Positions 1-8,811 of a stretch of DNA of 37,162 nt are shown in pieces (position 1 is the first letter of the stretch; every line of letters starts with the position of its first letter). Under the pieces are notes generated by a model that made no database searches, had not been told where the DNA came from, and saw only the letters and a list, made by a program, of their open reading frames with translations. The stretch is from the NCBI GenBank assembly GCA_013290025.1, contig JABCYV010000017.1:1-37162 (forward strand), in the 5' to 3' direction. This DNA is from Acidobacteriota bacterium (lineage in GTDB: Bacteria; Acidobacteriota; Terriglobia; Terriglobales; Acidobacteriaceae). Position numbers and translations under genes: made by a program.

Positions 1-682
1 GCGGTGCCTGCGTCACCAGCATCGCTACCACGTGCGCTACATCAGACGGCTGGAGCATCTTCTTCGGGTCTTTGCCCTCATGCGGGCTGAGATCGGTGTG
101 AACCGAGCCCGGACAAACCACCGAGACGCGAATGTTGTAGCGTCGTAGCTCTTCTGCCACCGAGTAGCTCAATCCATTCAAACCCCATTTGGACGCGGCA
201 TAGGCGGCTCCATTGGGCAAAGCATTCTTTCCGGCAAGAGAGGAAATGTTGATGATATGGCCGCCCTGTGCGCGAATCATCATCGGAGCAAAGCTTCGAA
301 TAGAGTAGTAGGCTCCCCGCAAATTAGTGTTCAGGATTTGTTCCCAGGCCTCCGGTGACATTTGGTGCAAAGGCTCCGCGAAGCCGTCCACGCCGGCGTT
401 GTTGACCAGAATGTCGGCGCGGCCGAAGCTTCGATCCACCTGGCTTGCGACCGCTGCGACCGAGCGCAGATCCATTACGTCGCACTCGACGACCTCCGCC
501 CGCCCTCCCGACTGAGAGATCAGCGCCGCAACGGACTCCAACGGAGTACGTGTGCGTCCGCAGAGTACAGTGGTAGCTCCGAGCTCTGCCAGCTTGCGCG
601 CTATGGCGGCGCCAATGCCGCGGCCGGCTCCAGTGACGATCGCTACTTGTCCTGCTAGGGAATTCTTGCTGTTTTCCGGCAT
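1..682 (-). CDS. SDR family oxidoreductase (C-terminus off the left edge)
   Basis: Short-chain dehydrogenase/reductase, an NAD(P)-dependent cytoplasmic enzyme resembling 3-oxoacyl-ACP reductases. Reading leftward from the ATG at 680-682 gives 227 residues without a stop before the window ends. The Rossmann dinucleotide motif TGAGRGIG is at about residues 17-24, NNAG at 94-97, and the catalytic Ser-Tyr-Lys set appears as ISS near 146-148 and YAASK with Tyr161 and Lys165. The PG motif after the catalytic helix is near 191. Only about 20-30 C-terminal residues should be missing, including part of the substrate-specificity region. The substrate cannot be told. The gene diverges from the TPR gene at 957. 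Family assignment is firm; the exact reaction is unknown. Confidence 0.93.
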   Translation of the reverse strand, partial: MPENSKNSLAGQVAIVTGAGRGIGAAIARKLAELGATTVLCGRTRTPLESVAALISQSGGRAEVVECDVMDLRSVAAVASQVDRSFGRADILVNNAGVDGFAEPLHQMSPEAWEQILNTNLRGAYYSIRSFAPMMIRAQGGHIINISSLAGKNALPNGAAYAASKWGLNGLSYSVAEELRRYNIRVSVVCPGSVHTDLSPHEGKDPKKMLQPSDVAHVVAMLVTQAP

Positions 683-743
683 GACACAATCACCGTTCTT
701 AGCATCTTAACAAGGTGGGAAAGGTGGTGCAGCAAAGCAAGCT

Positions 744-771
744 TGCCTTAGGCGGAGTACATCCTTATAAT
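744..771 (+). promoter_or_regulatory. Sigma70-type promoter for the TPR protein gene
   Basis: TTGCCT at 744-749 and a perfect TATAAT at 766-771 are separated by 16 bp. The predicted start of transcription is near 778, giving a leader of about 180 nt before the ATG at 957. The leader could hold regulation, but no riboswitch fold is recognised. Confidence 0.55.
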
Positions 772-956
772 CCGCTCACCGGAAATGGGGCGGGGCCGTG
801 CTGAAGTTGGCCAGAGGTCCTGAGGAGTTGTTTCCGGCCTATCAGTTGGAGCAAAGAAGCCCACGTTTCCGAGAAGACCTGAGTGAGCGGGCGGGGGTAG
901 CACTCGGGTTACGATGTACGCCGCAGATTTCCCAACAGTTTCAAGGAGCCATTCGA

Positions 957-2231
957 ATGAAGAAAAGCCTAGTGGCGTTTGTGCTCGCGCTTTCGACAAT
1001 AGGAGCCGGTCAAACTACAGGGGCACCAACGCAGGCACCGCCTGCGACGTCACAACCGCAGCCGCAGAAGAAAGAGATCAAGGATCCGGCGGAGTACAAC
1101 GCGTACGTGGGCGCGGCGCAGCAGACAGATGCTGCCGCCAAGGTCAGCGGCCTGGAAGCGTTCTTGGCACAATACCCTAACAGCGTAATGAAGGAAGACG
1201 CGCTCGAATTATTGATGGGCGCTTACCAGCAAGCCGGAAACCAAGCGAAGGTAATAGACACCGCCAACCGCCTACTGGCTGCCAACCCGAATAATGCGCG
1301 TGCCCTGGTTTTGTTGGCGTACAACGAGCGCGCAGCCCAAAAATGGGCTGATGCCAAGCAGCACGCAGAGCGCGGATTGCAGGCGATTCCCAAGATGTCG
1401 AAGCCGGACGGCATGTCGGATGCCGATTTCGAGAAGCAAAAAACCCAGTTCAGTGCGCTGCTGAATAGTGTCGCCGGCTTTTCCGCTCTGCAGATGAAGG
1501 ACTATGCGTCAGCGCAAAAGTATCTGCGCCCGGCCGTCGAAGCCGATCCGAAGAACGTGGAGAATGTATATCCCCTCGCATTGTCGTATCTGAGCGCAAC
1601 CCCACCAGATGACGTGAATGGGCTCTTCTTCATCGCCCGTGCCGCGAACCTAGTCGCTGATCCGGCGGGCAAGGATCAGATCAAAAAATTCGGCCACAGC
1701 CGCTACGTGAAGTACCACGGTTCGGAGGAGGGCTGGAACGAACTGCTGGCGCAAGCTGGAACCACGCCGCTGCCGCCGCCTGGGTTCACTATCAAACAAT
1801 ACGTCCCTCCGACCCCGGCTGAACAAGCGGCGGATCTGGTAAAAAACACGCCACCCGAAAAGATGACTTTTGCGGAGTGGGAACTAGTGCTTTCCCAGGG
1901 CAAGCCAGAGGATACGGAAAAGGTTTGGAATGCGATCAAAGGCAAGCCCTTGCAGATGGAGGGTACGGTCCTGAAAGTCTCCACGACAGAGCTAGATATC
2001 GCCGCGAGCTCGGACGACATTGATGCCAAAAGGGCCGACATCAATCTGACTATGACGGGAACGATTCCGGCCAAACTTATGCCCAAAGAAGGCGCGACGT
2101 TGGACTTTGAGGGTACGCCAGTTTCTTATACCCCGAATCCATTTGTCATGACCATGGAGAAGGGAGCGTTGCTTACCAAGTCCGGCCCAGCGCCGAAGAA
2201 ACCGCCTGTGCGCAAACGCCCCTCTACCTAG
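957..2231 (+). CDS. Secreted TPR-repeat protein
   Basis: Protein of 424 aa with no specific family recognised. Residues 1-23 form a signal peptide (MKKS, then a hydrophobic stretch), followed by a Pro/Gln/Ala-rich linker to about residue 37. Residues about 60-290 are helical tetratricopeptide-like repeats, for example the segments around AYQQAGNQAKVIDTANRLL and LQMKDYASAQKYLRPAVE. The last 120 residues form a separate domain with repeated Lys/Thr/Asp-rich strands, and the tail is basic and proline-rich. The frame stays open upstream to a GTG at 798. ATG 957 is chosen because it has an AAGGAG ribosome site about 10 nt upstream and begins the signal peptide. A periplasmic scaffolding role is inferred from the repeats only. 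Confidence 0.88.
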   Translation: MKKSLVAFVLALSTIGAGQTTGAPTQAPPATSQPQPQKKEIKDPAEYNAYVGAAQQTDAAAKVSGLEAFLAQYPNSVMKEDALELLMGAYQQAGNQAKVIDTANRLLAANPNNARALVLLAYNERAAQKWADAKQHAERGLQAIPKMSKPDGMSDADFEKQKTQFSALLNSVAGFSALQMKDYASAQKYLRPAVEADPKNVENVYPLALSYLSATPPDDVNGLFFIARAANLVADPAGKDQIKKFGHSRYVKYHGSEEGWNELLAQAGTTPLPPPGFTIKQYVPPTPAEQAADLVKNTPPEKMTFAEWELVLSQGKPEDTEKVWNAIKGKPLQMEGTVLKVSTTELDIAASSDDIDAKRADINLTMTGTIPAKLMPKEGATLDFEGTPVSYTPNPFVMTMEKGALLTKSGPAPKKPPVRKRPST

Positions 2232-2257
2232 GATCGGCGCGAGAGAGTCAGGTAACT

Positions 2258-2289
2258 AAGGCAGTCCTTCTGGGCTGCCTTCAGTTTTT
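2258..2289 (+). terminator. Rho-independent terminator after the TPR gene
   Basis: AAGGCAG at 2258-2264 pairs with CTGCCTT at 2275-2281, followed by a run of five T at 2285-2289. It lies 27 bp past the stop of the TPR gene and separates it from the convergent Fis-like gene. Confidence 0.75.
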
Positions 2290-2314
2290 GCGATGAAACT
2301 TGTAAATCCGCTGG

Positions 2315-2593
2315 TTAGCGGGCTGCCTTTTTCTCATAGGCAGCCGGACGGGCGCTGTGTGGCGGACGCTTGATTCCGTCGCGGAGCTGCCGCACATCTA
2401 TCTTGAGTTCTGAAATCGTGCGGCTCAGCGTATTGCGGTGCATGCCAAGTTGGCGAGCGGAGCGGCACTGATTTCCCTTATTTTCCTGGAGCACCGTCAA
2501 GATGAACCGCTTCTTGAATTCACGCACGGCCTCGGAATACAGAATGTTGCTTTTGTACATCTGCATAATAAGGGCTTCGAGCTGATCTCTCAC
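2315..2593 (-). CDS. Fis-like helix-turn-helix DNA-binding protein
   Basis: Small protein of 92 aa made mainly of a Fis/NtrC C-terminal type DNA-binding region. Residues about 25-66 carry a helix (REFKKRFILTVLQ), then the HTH segment with NQCRSARQLGMHRNTLSRTI. This resembles the HTH_8 family that recognises DNA as a dimer. The tail after residue 70 is basic and probably disordered. There is no AAA+ or receiver domain, so it is a stand-alone DNA binder. The start is GTG at 2593, preceded by a purine-rich GAGAG stretch. It is the third gene of a leftward purC-cvpA-fis-like unit, 66 bp after cvpA. Whether it is nucleoid-associated or a specific regulator is not known. Confidence 0.85.
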   Translation of the reverse strand: MRDQLEALIMQMYKSNILYSEAVREFKKRFILTVLQENKGNQCRSARQLGMHRNTLSRTISELKIDVRQLRDGIKRPPHSARPAAYEKKAAR

Positions 2594-2659
2594 GGCGTCT
2601 CTCTTTCTTTTTCCTCGTGAAAAGCTGCTTAAAAGTTGTTAGTCGCGCAGACTGCGCTT

Positions 2660-3214
2660 CTACCTGCCCGGGGCGCTGCTTCCAGTGCCCATCTGGCCGG
2701 GTGCGTGCTGCTGATGCAACAAATCCAGTCCCTGGTAAAAGCGTGCGCGCAATTCCGCGGGTGCTACCCAGATTGCGGCCCGGCCCAGCACCAAGAAATA
2801 CGCCGCCAACTGTGAGTTCTCCAACCACTTTGACGTGGGCGTGAAGGCCGTCATACTCATCAGCACCACAGCTACCACCAGTCCACCCTTTAACATGCCA
2901 ATCACAGCCCCGAAGATGCGATCCAGAATGCTCAATCCGGACTCTTTCATGGCCCAGCGTGCAATCCGTCCAGCTATGCCTGCGACGATCAGCACACCGA
3001 CGAAAATTGCCAGGAACGCTACAATCTCAGCCGCCCGCGACGACTTCAGATAGCTCGCAAGCGATTCCGCTAGGACATGGTATTTCCACGCTGCCAGCAG
3101 ATACCCGACCACCAAGCCTGCCAAGTGGAAAGCCTCCTGAAAAAAACCTGATCTGGTCGCCTCGGCGGCAGAAGCCGCGACCACAATCAGAATGATCCAG
3201 TCCGCGAAGCTCAC
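2660..3214 (-). CDS. CvpA family membrane protein
   Basis: Inner-membrane protein of 184 aa matching the colicin V production protein (CvpA) family. Four hydrophobic segments are visible, at about residues 5-20, 28-48, 62-82 and 100-122. The family signature glycines and the segment ILDRIFGAVIGMLKG at about 96-110 are present. The C-terminal 25 residues are Gly/Ser/Pro-rich. The GTG start at 3214 has a GGGAGAG ribosome site 6 nt upstream. It follows purC by 24 bp, matching the long-known association of cvpA with purine genes (cvpA-purF in E. coli). Its molecular function in the family remains poorly defined; envelope homeostasis is the usual suggestion. Confidence 0.9.
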   Translation of the reverse strand: MSFADWIILIVVAASAAEATRSGFFQEAFHLAGLVVGYLLAAWKYHVLAESLASYLKSSRAAEIVAFLAIFVGVLIVAGIAGRIARWAMKESGLSILDRIFGAVIGMLKGGLVVAVVLMSMTAFTPTSKWLENSQLAAYFLVLGRAAIWVAPAELRARFYQGLDLLHQQHAPGQMGTGSSAPGR

Positions 3215-3238
3215 GGTTCTCTCCCGCGGACGCCACCG

Positions 3239-4153
3239 TTACACATCCAAGTCGCGTCCCGTGAGCTGCCGGTACGCCTCGAGATATTTTTCGCTGGTCC
3301 GGCGCGCCACCTCCGCGGGTAGGGACGGAGCCGGCGGCTGCTTATTCCAACGAATTTCCTCCAGGTAGTCACGAACGTATTGCTTGTCGAATGAGCTCTG
3401 GGCCCGGCCGGATTGATACTTGTCTGCCGGCCAGAAGCGAGAAGAATCCGGAGTTAGCACCTCATCAGCCAACGTGAGGCCCTTCGCCGTTCTCCCGAAT
3501 TCAAACTTCGTGTCGGCAATGATGATGCCTTTTTGCCTAGCGTATTCGGCGGCTTTTGTATATATGTTCAAACTGACATCGCGCAGTTGATTGCTCAGCT
3601 CTGGGCCCACGATCCGTGTCATTTCGGCAAACTGAATGTTCTCGTCGTGTCCGCTCGTCGCCTTGGTGGCAGGAGTGAAAATTGGCTCGGGCAACCGGTC
3701 TGATTCCTTCAGTCCGGCGGGAAGTCTAATGCCGCACACTGCCCCCGTCGCTTTGTACTCTTTCCAGGCTGATCCTGAAATATAGCCTCGAACCACGCAC
3801 TCCACCGGCACCATGTCAGCCCGGGTTACCAGCATCGAGCGGCCGCGCAACTGGTCGGCGTGCTTGAGCAGAGACGCTGGGTAGCGCTCGACGTCGGCGG
3901 TGATTAAATGATTGGGCACCACATCACGTAGAAAGTCGAACCAGAAGAGAGAGATCTGCGTCAGAACCTTGCCCTTGTGCGGGATGCCGGTGGCCAGCAC
4001 ATAGTCGAACGCGGAAATGCGATCGGTGGCTACGAATAGCAGCCGATCGTCGTCCAACCGGTACACATCACGCACTTTGCCGCTGGCGTAAAGTTCCAGT
4101 TGCGGAAAGTCGGTTTGCAAGAGGACAGAATCGAGGAGATCAGAGTTCATCAT
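3239..4153 (-). CDS. purC: Phosphoribosylaminoimidazole-succinocarboxamide synthase (SAICAR synthetase)
   Basis: Cytoplasmic ATP-dependent ligase that joins aspartate to CAIR, forming SAICAR in de novo purine synthesis. The 304-aa product is the longer form resembling yeast ADE1, rather than the roughly 237-aa form of many bacteria. Recognisable pieces are SGKVRDVY near residue 24, the nucleotide-binding start LLFVATDRISAFD near 38-50, ECVVRGYISGSAWKEY near 117-133, the TKATSGHDENI substrate loop near 162-172 and IIIADTKFEFG near 210-220. Two adjacent ATG codons lie at 4153 and 4150; either is possible. It is the first gene of the purC-cvpA-fis-like unit and has a good promoter 30-56 bp upstream. 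Confidence 0.97.
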   Translation of the reverse strand: MMNSDLLDSVLLQTDFPQLELYASGKVRDVYRLDDDRLLFVATDRISAFDYVLATGIPHKGKVLTQISLFWFDFLRDVVPNHLITADVERYPASLLKHADQLRGRSMLVTRADMVPVECVVRGYISGSAWKEYKATGAVCGIRLPAGLKESDRLPEPIFTPATKATSGHDENIQFAEMTRIVGPELSNQLRDVSLNIYTKAAEYARQKGIIIADTKFEFGRTAKGLTLADEVLTPDSSRFWPADKYQSGRAQSSFDKQYVRDYLEEIRWNKQPPAPSLPAEVARRTSEKYLEAYRQLTGRDLDV

Positions 4154-4181
4154 GAAATTTTACAGATAGAAAGCGTCGCGT

Positions 4182-4209
4182 ATTCTAGCCTTTCAGAAAT
4201 ATTTGTCAA
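4182..4209 (-). promoter_or_regulatory. Sigma70 promoter for purC-cvpA
   Basis: On the minus strand a perfect TTGACA (4209-4204) and TAGAAT (4187-4182) are 16 bp apart. The predicted transcription start is near 4175, giving a leader of about 22 nt before purC. No PurR-like operator or purine riboswitch is seen in such a short leader. Confidence 0.7.
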
Positions 4210-4404
4210 CGGTTTAAGTCAGGACGAGACGCGAGCCCGAGATGCCATCACTTGCAAAAACGTTGACAGTTCTAAAGGTCAGTGGATCGCTTGATTGGCA
4301 AGGAGTTCCGCGTACCGTGTTTGTGGAAAAACTGAGGACAAACAGGACTGTTCAAAGGGCGCAAGAAATCCGGGAGCCATGTCGCGCACGCGTCCGGCGG
4401 ATTC

Positions 4405-7400
4405 CTAAGCTGTCGCCCCAAAACGCACTGATACCAATTTCGAGACGCCCGGCTCCTGCATCGTGACGCCGTAAAGCACCGGCGCGATGCTCATCGTCTT
4501 TTTGCTGTGGGTAATGAGCACGAATTGGGTCTGTACGCTCATTTCTTTCACCAGTTCGGTGAAGCGGCCAATGTTAGCTTCGTCCAGTGGGGCGTCCACT
4601 TCGTCGAGGATGCAAAATGGGCTGGGCTGATATTGGAAGATGCCCACCAGCAAGGCCAGAGCCGTCAGGGCTTTTTCGCCGCCGGAAAGCAGCAAGACGT
4701 TTTGGAGCTTCTTGCCCGGAGGAGAAGCCACCACATCGATTCCGCTCTCGGCGCTGTTGTCCTCATCCGTAAGGCGCACAAAAGCGCTGCCACCGCCGAA
4801 AAGCTTGCGAAATGTTGCCTGAAAGTTCTCATTGATCTTGTGGAATGCTTCCTCGAACTTCTGGCGCGAGAAGGTGTCGATCTCCTTGATGGTAGCCTGG
4901 GTATTCTCGATGGAATCAAGCAAGTCTTTCCGTTGCGTTTCGAGAAAAGCATGGCGCTCGGAGGTTTCCTTGTACTCTTCCAGTGCCATCATGTTGACCG
5001 GGCCCATGGCCTCGAGTCGGGTCCGCATTTCGTGGTAGATCTTATCCTCAACTATCAGCTGTTCACCGATGGCGATCGGGATAGTGCCATCTGCCAGCAA
5101 CTCCTGCCGCTGCACCCCGAGCTCGTTTAGACAGGTTTCAGCCATGTATTGGGCGTCGGACTGCAGCTTCGCCGCAGCCGCCGAGAGTTCTGCGCGGCGG
5201 TCCCGGGTTTGATCAAGAAGCTGCCGTGCATGCCGCAGAGCGTCGTCAATTTCCGTTATGCGAGCGCGTACTTGTTCCGATTCAAATTGCAGTAAGCCGT
5301 CGCGGGCTTCGCTGGCATTGCGCTCAGCTTCGAGATCGACCAGTAGGCCGGCAATCTGCTGGTTCTCAGCCTCGCGCTGCAGCTTCTCTGCGGCTGAGGA
5401 TTCAATCTGCGTACCCAGTGAAGCCACGCGCTCATTGAGTTCGGCAACCAGCACTTCGATGCGTTGCAGCACTGCAGCCGCGGCGCGATGGCGTTCTTCG
5501 AGCGTCGCCGCCCGCGCCAGATGCTGGCTGGCATTCTGAGCAGACTGGTCACGTCGTTCCCGGAGACTATCTAACTGTTCATGAGCCCGGGCTGCTGTTT
5601 GTTCCAGTTCGAGCTGTTTTCCCTGGAGTGCCGACATCTCGGCACAGCGCTCCCCGATCAATCCTTGCTGCTCGGCACGTTCAGCGGTAAGCCGCTGAAG
5701 TTCTTGGTCGCACGTTTTCAAGCGCTCGCTTACGCGGGTCATCTCAGAATCGACTTGATACAATAAGTGGCCGGAGGTCATTGCCTGCTTTTCAGACTCG
5801 CGCCTTTCCCCTTCGAGCCGATCGAGCAGGGAAGTGAGGTCTTTGATTTCGCGCCCCAGAGTCAGCACTCGCATTTCTTCGTGCCGCAGGGCTTCTTCCA
5901 GTCCGACAAGTAAGCGAATGACATCGCGCAGCTCTCGCTTCATGGAGAGCGGGCCCTCAGCTCGCTGCTTCCCGCCCGTCACGGTTACGTTGTGAAAGCA
6001 CTCGCCAGATTGCGAAAGGAAGAACGCGTCAGGGTTCTCCAGCGCGAGGTCCCGCGCCGACGCAGGATCAGGCACGATGTAACCGTCGCGCAGCTTAGGC
6101 AGAATAACTTCCAGCGACCTCCCAAACCCATTCAGCACTCGAATCGCATGCTTGAGCGGAACGATGGACTCCCCAGCGGACGCGTTACGCGCGTTCTCAT
6201 CCACCGCAAACGAGAACTTGGCTTGCGAATCCTCAGGATGGACTAGAAAAGTGGCGCGACCGTCCACATCCGTGCGGAGCAGGCGCAAGCCTTCGTCGGC
6301 AGCATCCCAGGACTTGACCACGACATAGTTCAGTTCGTCGCGCAGGAAATCTTCGACCACGCCCTCGTACCGCGGCTCGACTTCCAGAAAATCGGCCAGA
6401 ACGCCAGCCGGAGCCAGTCCGCCTTGCATCACTCCCGATTGAAACAGACGGCGAACCGATTCCGTCGAATATCCATGCTCAGCGATTACCGCTTCCAGTG
6501 AGCTCCTCTTGCCGATCGCTGTCGCGTACTCGGCGCGCAAACCGTCTAAACGGTTCTTGGCTTCGCTTTCCTCATGACGCTTCTCCTGCAGTGCTTGCCT
6601 GGCGTGGACAATCTCTTCACTCAATCCAGCAACGCGCTGCGATATGGATTCAAATTCCAGAGCGAACTGCCCGCGCTGGCCACCGAACGCTTCCACTTGA
6701 GAGTTCGCGTTGGACAACTCCATTTGCAGACGCTGGGCTTCACGATCGACGGCCGCCAGGCGTTCCTCCGCCTGAGTGATCTGGTTGCGCAAATTAGATC
6801 CGTCTGCCACTACTTCCATAATGGCCAGGCGCGATTCCTCTTGTTGATCCTCCAAATCGGCCACGGCATTGGCTGCGGCCACAGCCTCCTGCTGGCATCT
6901 AGTCAACTCCTGTTGCGCAGTGGCTACATCGGCGGCGGCGGAATCCAGCACTTGGCGGTTGGAATCGCGCTCCTTCTCGAGCGCCATCAGGCGGTTTCTA
7001 GTCTGTTCCAGTTCGGCTTCGGACGAGGCCGAACGTACCATCAGTTCCGCGCAACGCTCTTCATTATGTCGGCGCTGAGCGTGGGCCCGGTCTGACTCCA
7101 GCTTGATCTGATTCAGACGTTCACGGTTCTCCCGCAGCTCGGTCTCAATCGAGTAGCCCCGCTGGGTGCGGTCGCCATGCTCCGCCTCGAGTTGCTGGAT
7201 GCAGTCAGCTTGCTGCTTCATCTGGTCGGAAATATTAATGATCTGGGTGTCCAGCGCTGCGCTTTCCTGATCCAACTGAGCAAACTTGCTGGCCAAGACC
7301 AGACGCAGCTTGGCCCGCATTTCTTCCCGCAGCCTGGCATAGCGCTCCGCCTTCGACGCCTGCCGCTTCAGCGAATTCATCTGGCGCGTCACTTCTTCGA

Positions 7401-8316
7401 AAATGTCGTTCACACGCGCCAGGTTCTGCTTGGCATCTTCCAGGCGAGCTTCGGCGAGGCGTTTCTTGGTTTTGAATTTGGTGATGCCCGCCGCCTCTTC
7501 GATGATGGCACGGCGATCGGTTGGACGGCTGCTGAGAATCTGTCCAATTCGTCCCTGCTCGATCAGCGCGTAGGATTCGGGTCCCAGGCCGGTGCCCATA
7601 AACAATTCCTGAATATCGCGCAGGCGGCACAGTTTGCCGTTGAGCAAGTATTCGCTGTCCCCGGAACGGAACAAGCGCCGAGTGACCACGATTTCTCCCG
7701 CCCGGAATTGCTGCTGATTGAATTTGCGGCGGCGAATCTTGAGAACGACACTAGGCCCATTCTTGCCGCTCATTGCAGGCGAAGCCAGCCTCACCGGAGG
7801 ATTCGGGTTTACGAACACAGCAAATATCGGTTCATCCTCCGGGTCTATCTCGGACAGGGCGTTTCCAGCAGCCTCTTGCGTCCCGATTTCCTCTGCTCTT
7901 CCCGGTTGCGCTTCCTCTGTCAGACGCTCAGTCTCTTCGGCGGCGCGACTTCGGACTAGGGCTTCGTCCCAATCGCCGCTATCCTCGGGCATGTCATCCT
8001 GAATCTCGATTTCGGTGGGCTCGTTAGCATCTGGACCTCCGTAAACCTCAGGATCAATGAGCGTGAGTGATACTTCTGCCATGCCGGTGGGCTTGCGGTC
8101 TCGAGTGCCGGCAAAAATGACATCCTCCATGCGCGAGCCGCGTAAAGTCTTAGCCGATTGCTCGCCCAGCACCCACGAGATGGCATCGGCTATGTTCGAC
8201 TTTCCGCAACCGTTGGGCCCGATGATGGCGGCGATTCCGTCGCCGTGAAACTTGAGTTCGGTGCGGTCGCAAAAAGACTTGAATCCGAGAACGTGCAGCT
8301 TTTTCAGTTTGAGCAA
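4405..8316 (-). CDS. smc: Chromosome segregation ATPase Smc
   Basis: Core subunit of the bacterial condensin that compacts and segregates the chromosome with ScpA and ScpB. Walker A GPNGCGKSN is at residues 33-41, the hinge at about 630-790, the ABC signature LSGGE at 1210-1214, and Walker B CILDEVD at 1235-1241. Long coiled coils occupy about 280-620 and 800-1130. At 1303 aa it is over 100 residues longer than usual. The excess sits in the N-terminal head: EVSLTL (81-86) and VTRR (211-214), which lie about 20-25 residues apart in ordinary Smc, are separated by about 124, and the extra is Asp/Glu-rich. The start is a TTG at 8316 with AAGGAG at a 6-nt spacing; the overlapping ATG is out of frame. 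No scp gene is adjacent. Confidence 0.97.
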   Translation of the reverse strand: MLKLKKLHVLGFKSFCDRTELKFHGDGIAAIIGPNGCGKSNIADAISWVLGEQSAKTLRGSRMEDVIFAGTRDRKPTGMAEVSLTLIDPEVYGGPDANEPTEIEIQDDMPEDSGDWDEALVRSRAAEETERLTEEAQPGRAEEIGTQEAAGNALSEIDPEDEPIFAVFVNPNPPVRLASPAMSGKNGPSVVLKIRRRKFNQQQFRAGEIVVTRRLFRSGDSEYLLNGKLCRLRDIQELFMGTGLGPESYALIEQGRIGQILSSRPTDRRAIIEEAAGITKFKTKKRLAEARLEDAKQNLARVNDIFEEVTRQMNSLKRQASKAERYARLREEMRAKLRLVLASKFAQLDQESAALDTQIINISDQMKQQADCIQQLEAEHGDRTQRGYSIETELRENRERLNQIKLESDRAHAQRRHNEERCAELMVRSASSEAELEQTRNRLMALEKERDSNRQVLDSAAADVATAQQELTRCQQEAVAAANAVADLEDQQEESRLAIMEVVADGSNLRNQITQAEERLAAVDREAQRLQMELSNANSQVEAFGGQRGQFALEFESISQRVAGLSEEIVHARQALQEKRHEESEAKNRLDGLRAEYATAIGKRSSLEAVIAEHGYSTESVRRLFQSGVMQGGLAPAGVLADFLEVEPRYEGVVEDFLRDELNYVVVKSWDAADEGLRLLRTDVDGRATFLVHPEDSQAKFSFAVDENARNASAGESIVPLKHAIRVLNGFGRSLEVILPKLRDGYIVPDPASARDLALENPDAFFLSQSGECFHNVTVTGGKQRAEGPLSMKRELRDVIRLLVGLEEALRHEEMRVLTLGREIKDLTSLLDRLEGERRESEKQAMTSGHLLYQVDSEMTRVSERLKTCDQELQRLTAERAEQQGLIGERCAEMSALQGKQLELEQTAARAHEQLDSLRERRDQSAQNASQHLARAATLEERHRAAAAVLQRIEVLVAELNERVASLGTQIESSAAEKLQREAENQQIAGLLVDLEAERNASEARDGLLQFESEQVRARITEIDDALRHARQLLDQTRDRRAELSAAAAKLQSDAQYMAETCLNELGVQRQELLADGTIPIAIGEQLIVEDKIYHEMRTRLEAMGPVNMMALEEYKETSERHAFLETQRKDLLDSIENTQATIKEIDTFSRQKFEEAFHKINENFQATFRKLFGGGSAFVRLTDEDNSAESGIDVVASPPGKKLQNVLLLSGGEKALTALALLVGIFQYQPSPFCILDEVDAPLDEANIGRFTELVKEMSVQTQFVLITHSKKTMSIAPVLYGVTMQEPGVSKLVSVRFGATA

Positions 8317-8811
8317 CGCATACTCCTTAGGGTCACATTCTTACGTTGTCATCCCGAGCGAAACATTTCAGTTCGCTGGCGAATTGGAATGCGAAGTCGA
8401 GAGCCTGTCCTGAGCGAGCGCAGCGAGTCGAATGGGGACCTTGGTGTTTCGTTCGCATTTACTAACCAGGTTCCTCCACGGTTCGATGCCATAAAGATGA
8501 TCCCAAGGCTGGACACAGCAGACACAAATTAGAGCTACTGTAAAGGCGAAATCCTGCCTGGGTCAAGCACGAAAACACCATATATTGTATGCCCATTTGG
8601 GCTACCGCTTCATTTTGCACATACAATGCAGCAAATGCTTGGAAAACTAGCGTGGGAAGCAGAAGGGAAGGGAGAACCGCGAGAGCAATGTAACTCTACC
8701 GCAAGAGGCGATCGAAGGCAACGAAGCTTATAACGGGTGGAGCCGCAGGGGCCTCGCTGCGAGTTGACAAACCCGAATGCTCATTCGTCACATACTCTTA
8801 GTCCTCCTCTT
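8317..8811. other. Intergenic region upstream of smc
   Basis: About 495 bp without a convincing gene. It contains a REP-like stretch near 8346-8440 and, at 8584-8627, an inverted repeat: ATTGTATG pairs with CATACAAT across 28 bp, enclosing a perfect GCCCATTTGGGC palindrome at 8591-8602. The smc promoter should lie in the left part, but no clear -35/-10 pair was identified. Confidence 0.5.
8346..8440. repeat. REP-like repeat
   Basis: Starts with TCATCCCGAGCGAA and contains CCTGTCCTGAGCGAGCG followed by CAGCGAGTCGAATGGGG. This is a diverged member of the palindromic family seen repeatedly in the window (25497, 30394, 31192, 31986, 32128, 34050). Confidence 0.5.

Noticed and set aside
798-956. 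N-terminal extension of the TPR protein from a GTG at 798
   Set aside because: The added 53 residues have no similarity and would bury the signal peptide; ATG 957 has a good ribosome site.
4507-5130. 207-residue open frame on the plus strand inside smc
   Set aside because: Antisense shadow of the conserved Smc C-terminal head; no ribosome site and no recognisable domain.
7177-7959. 260-residue open frame on the plus strand inside smc
   Set aside because: It is entirely antisense to smc, low in family-like motifs and rich in His/Arg/Leu as expected of a complementary frame in GC-rich DNA.
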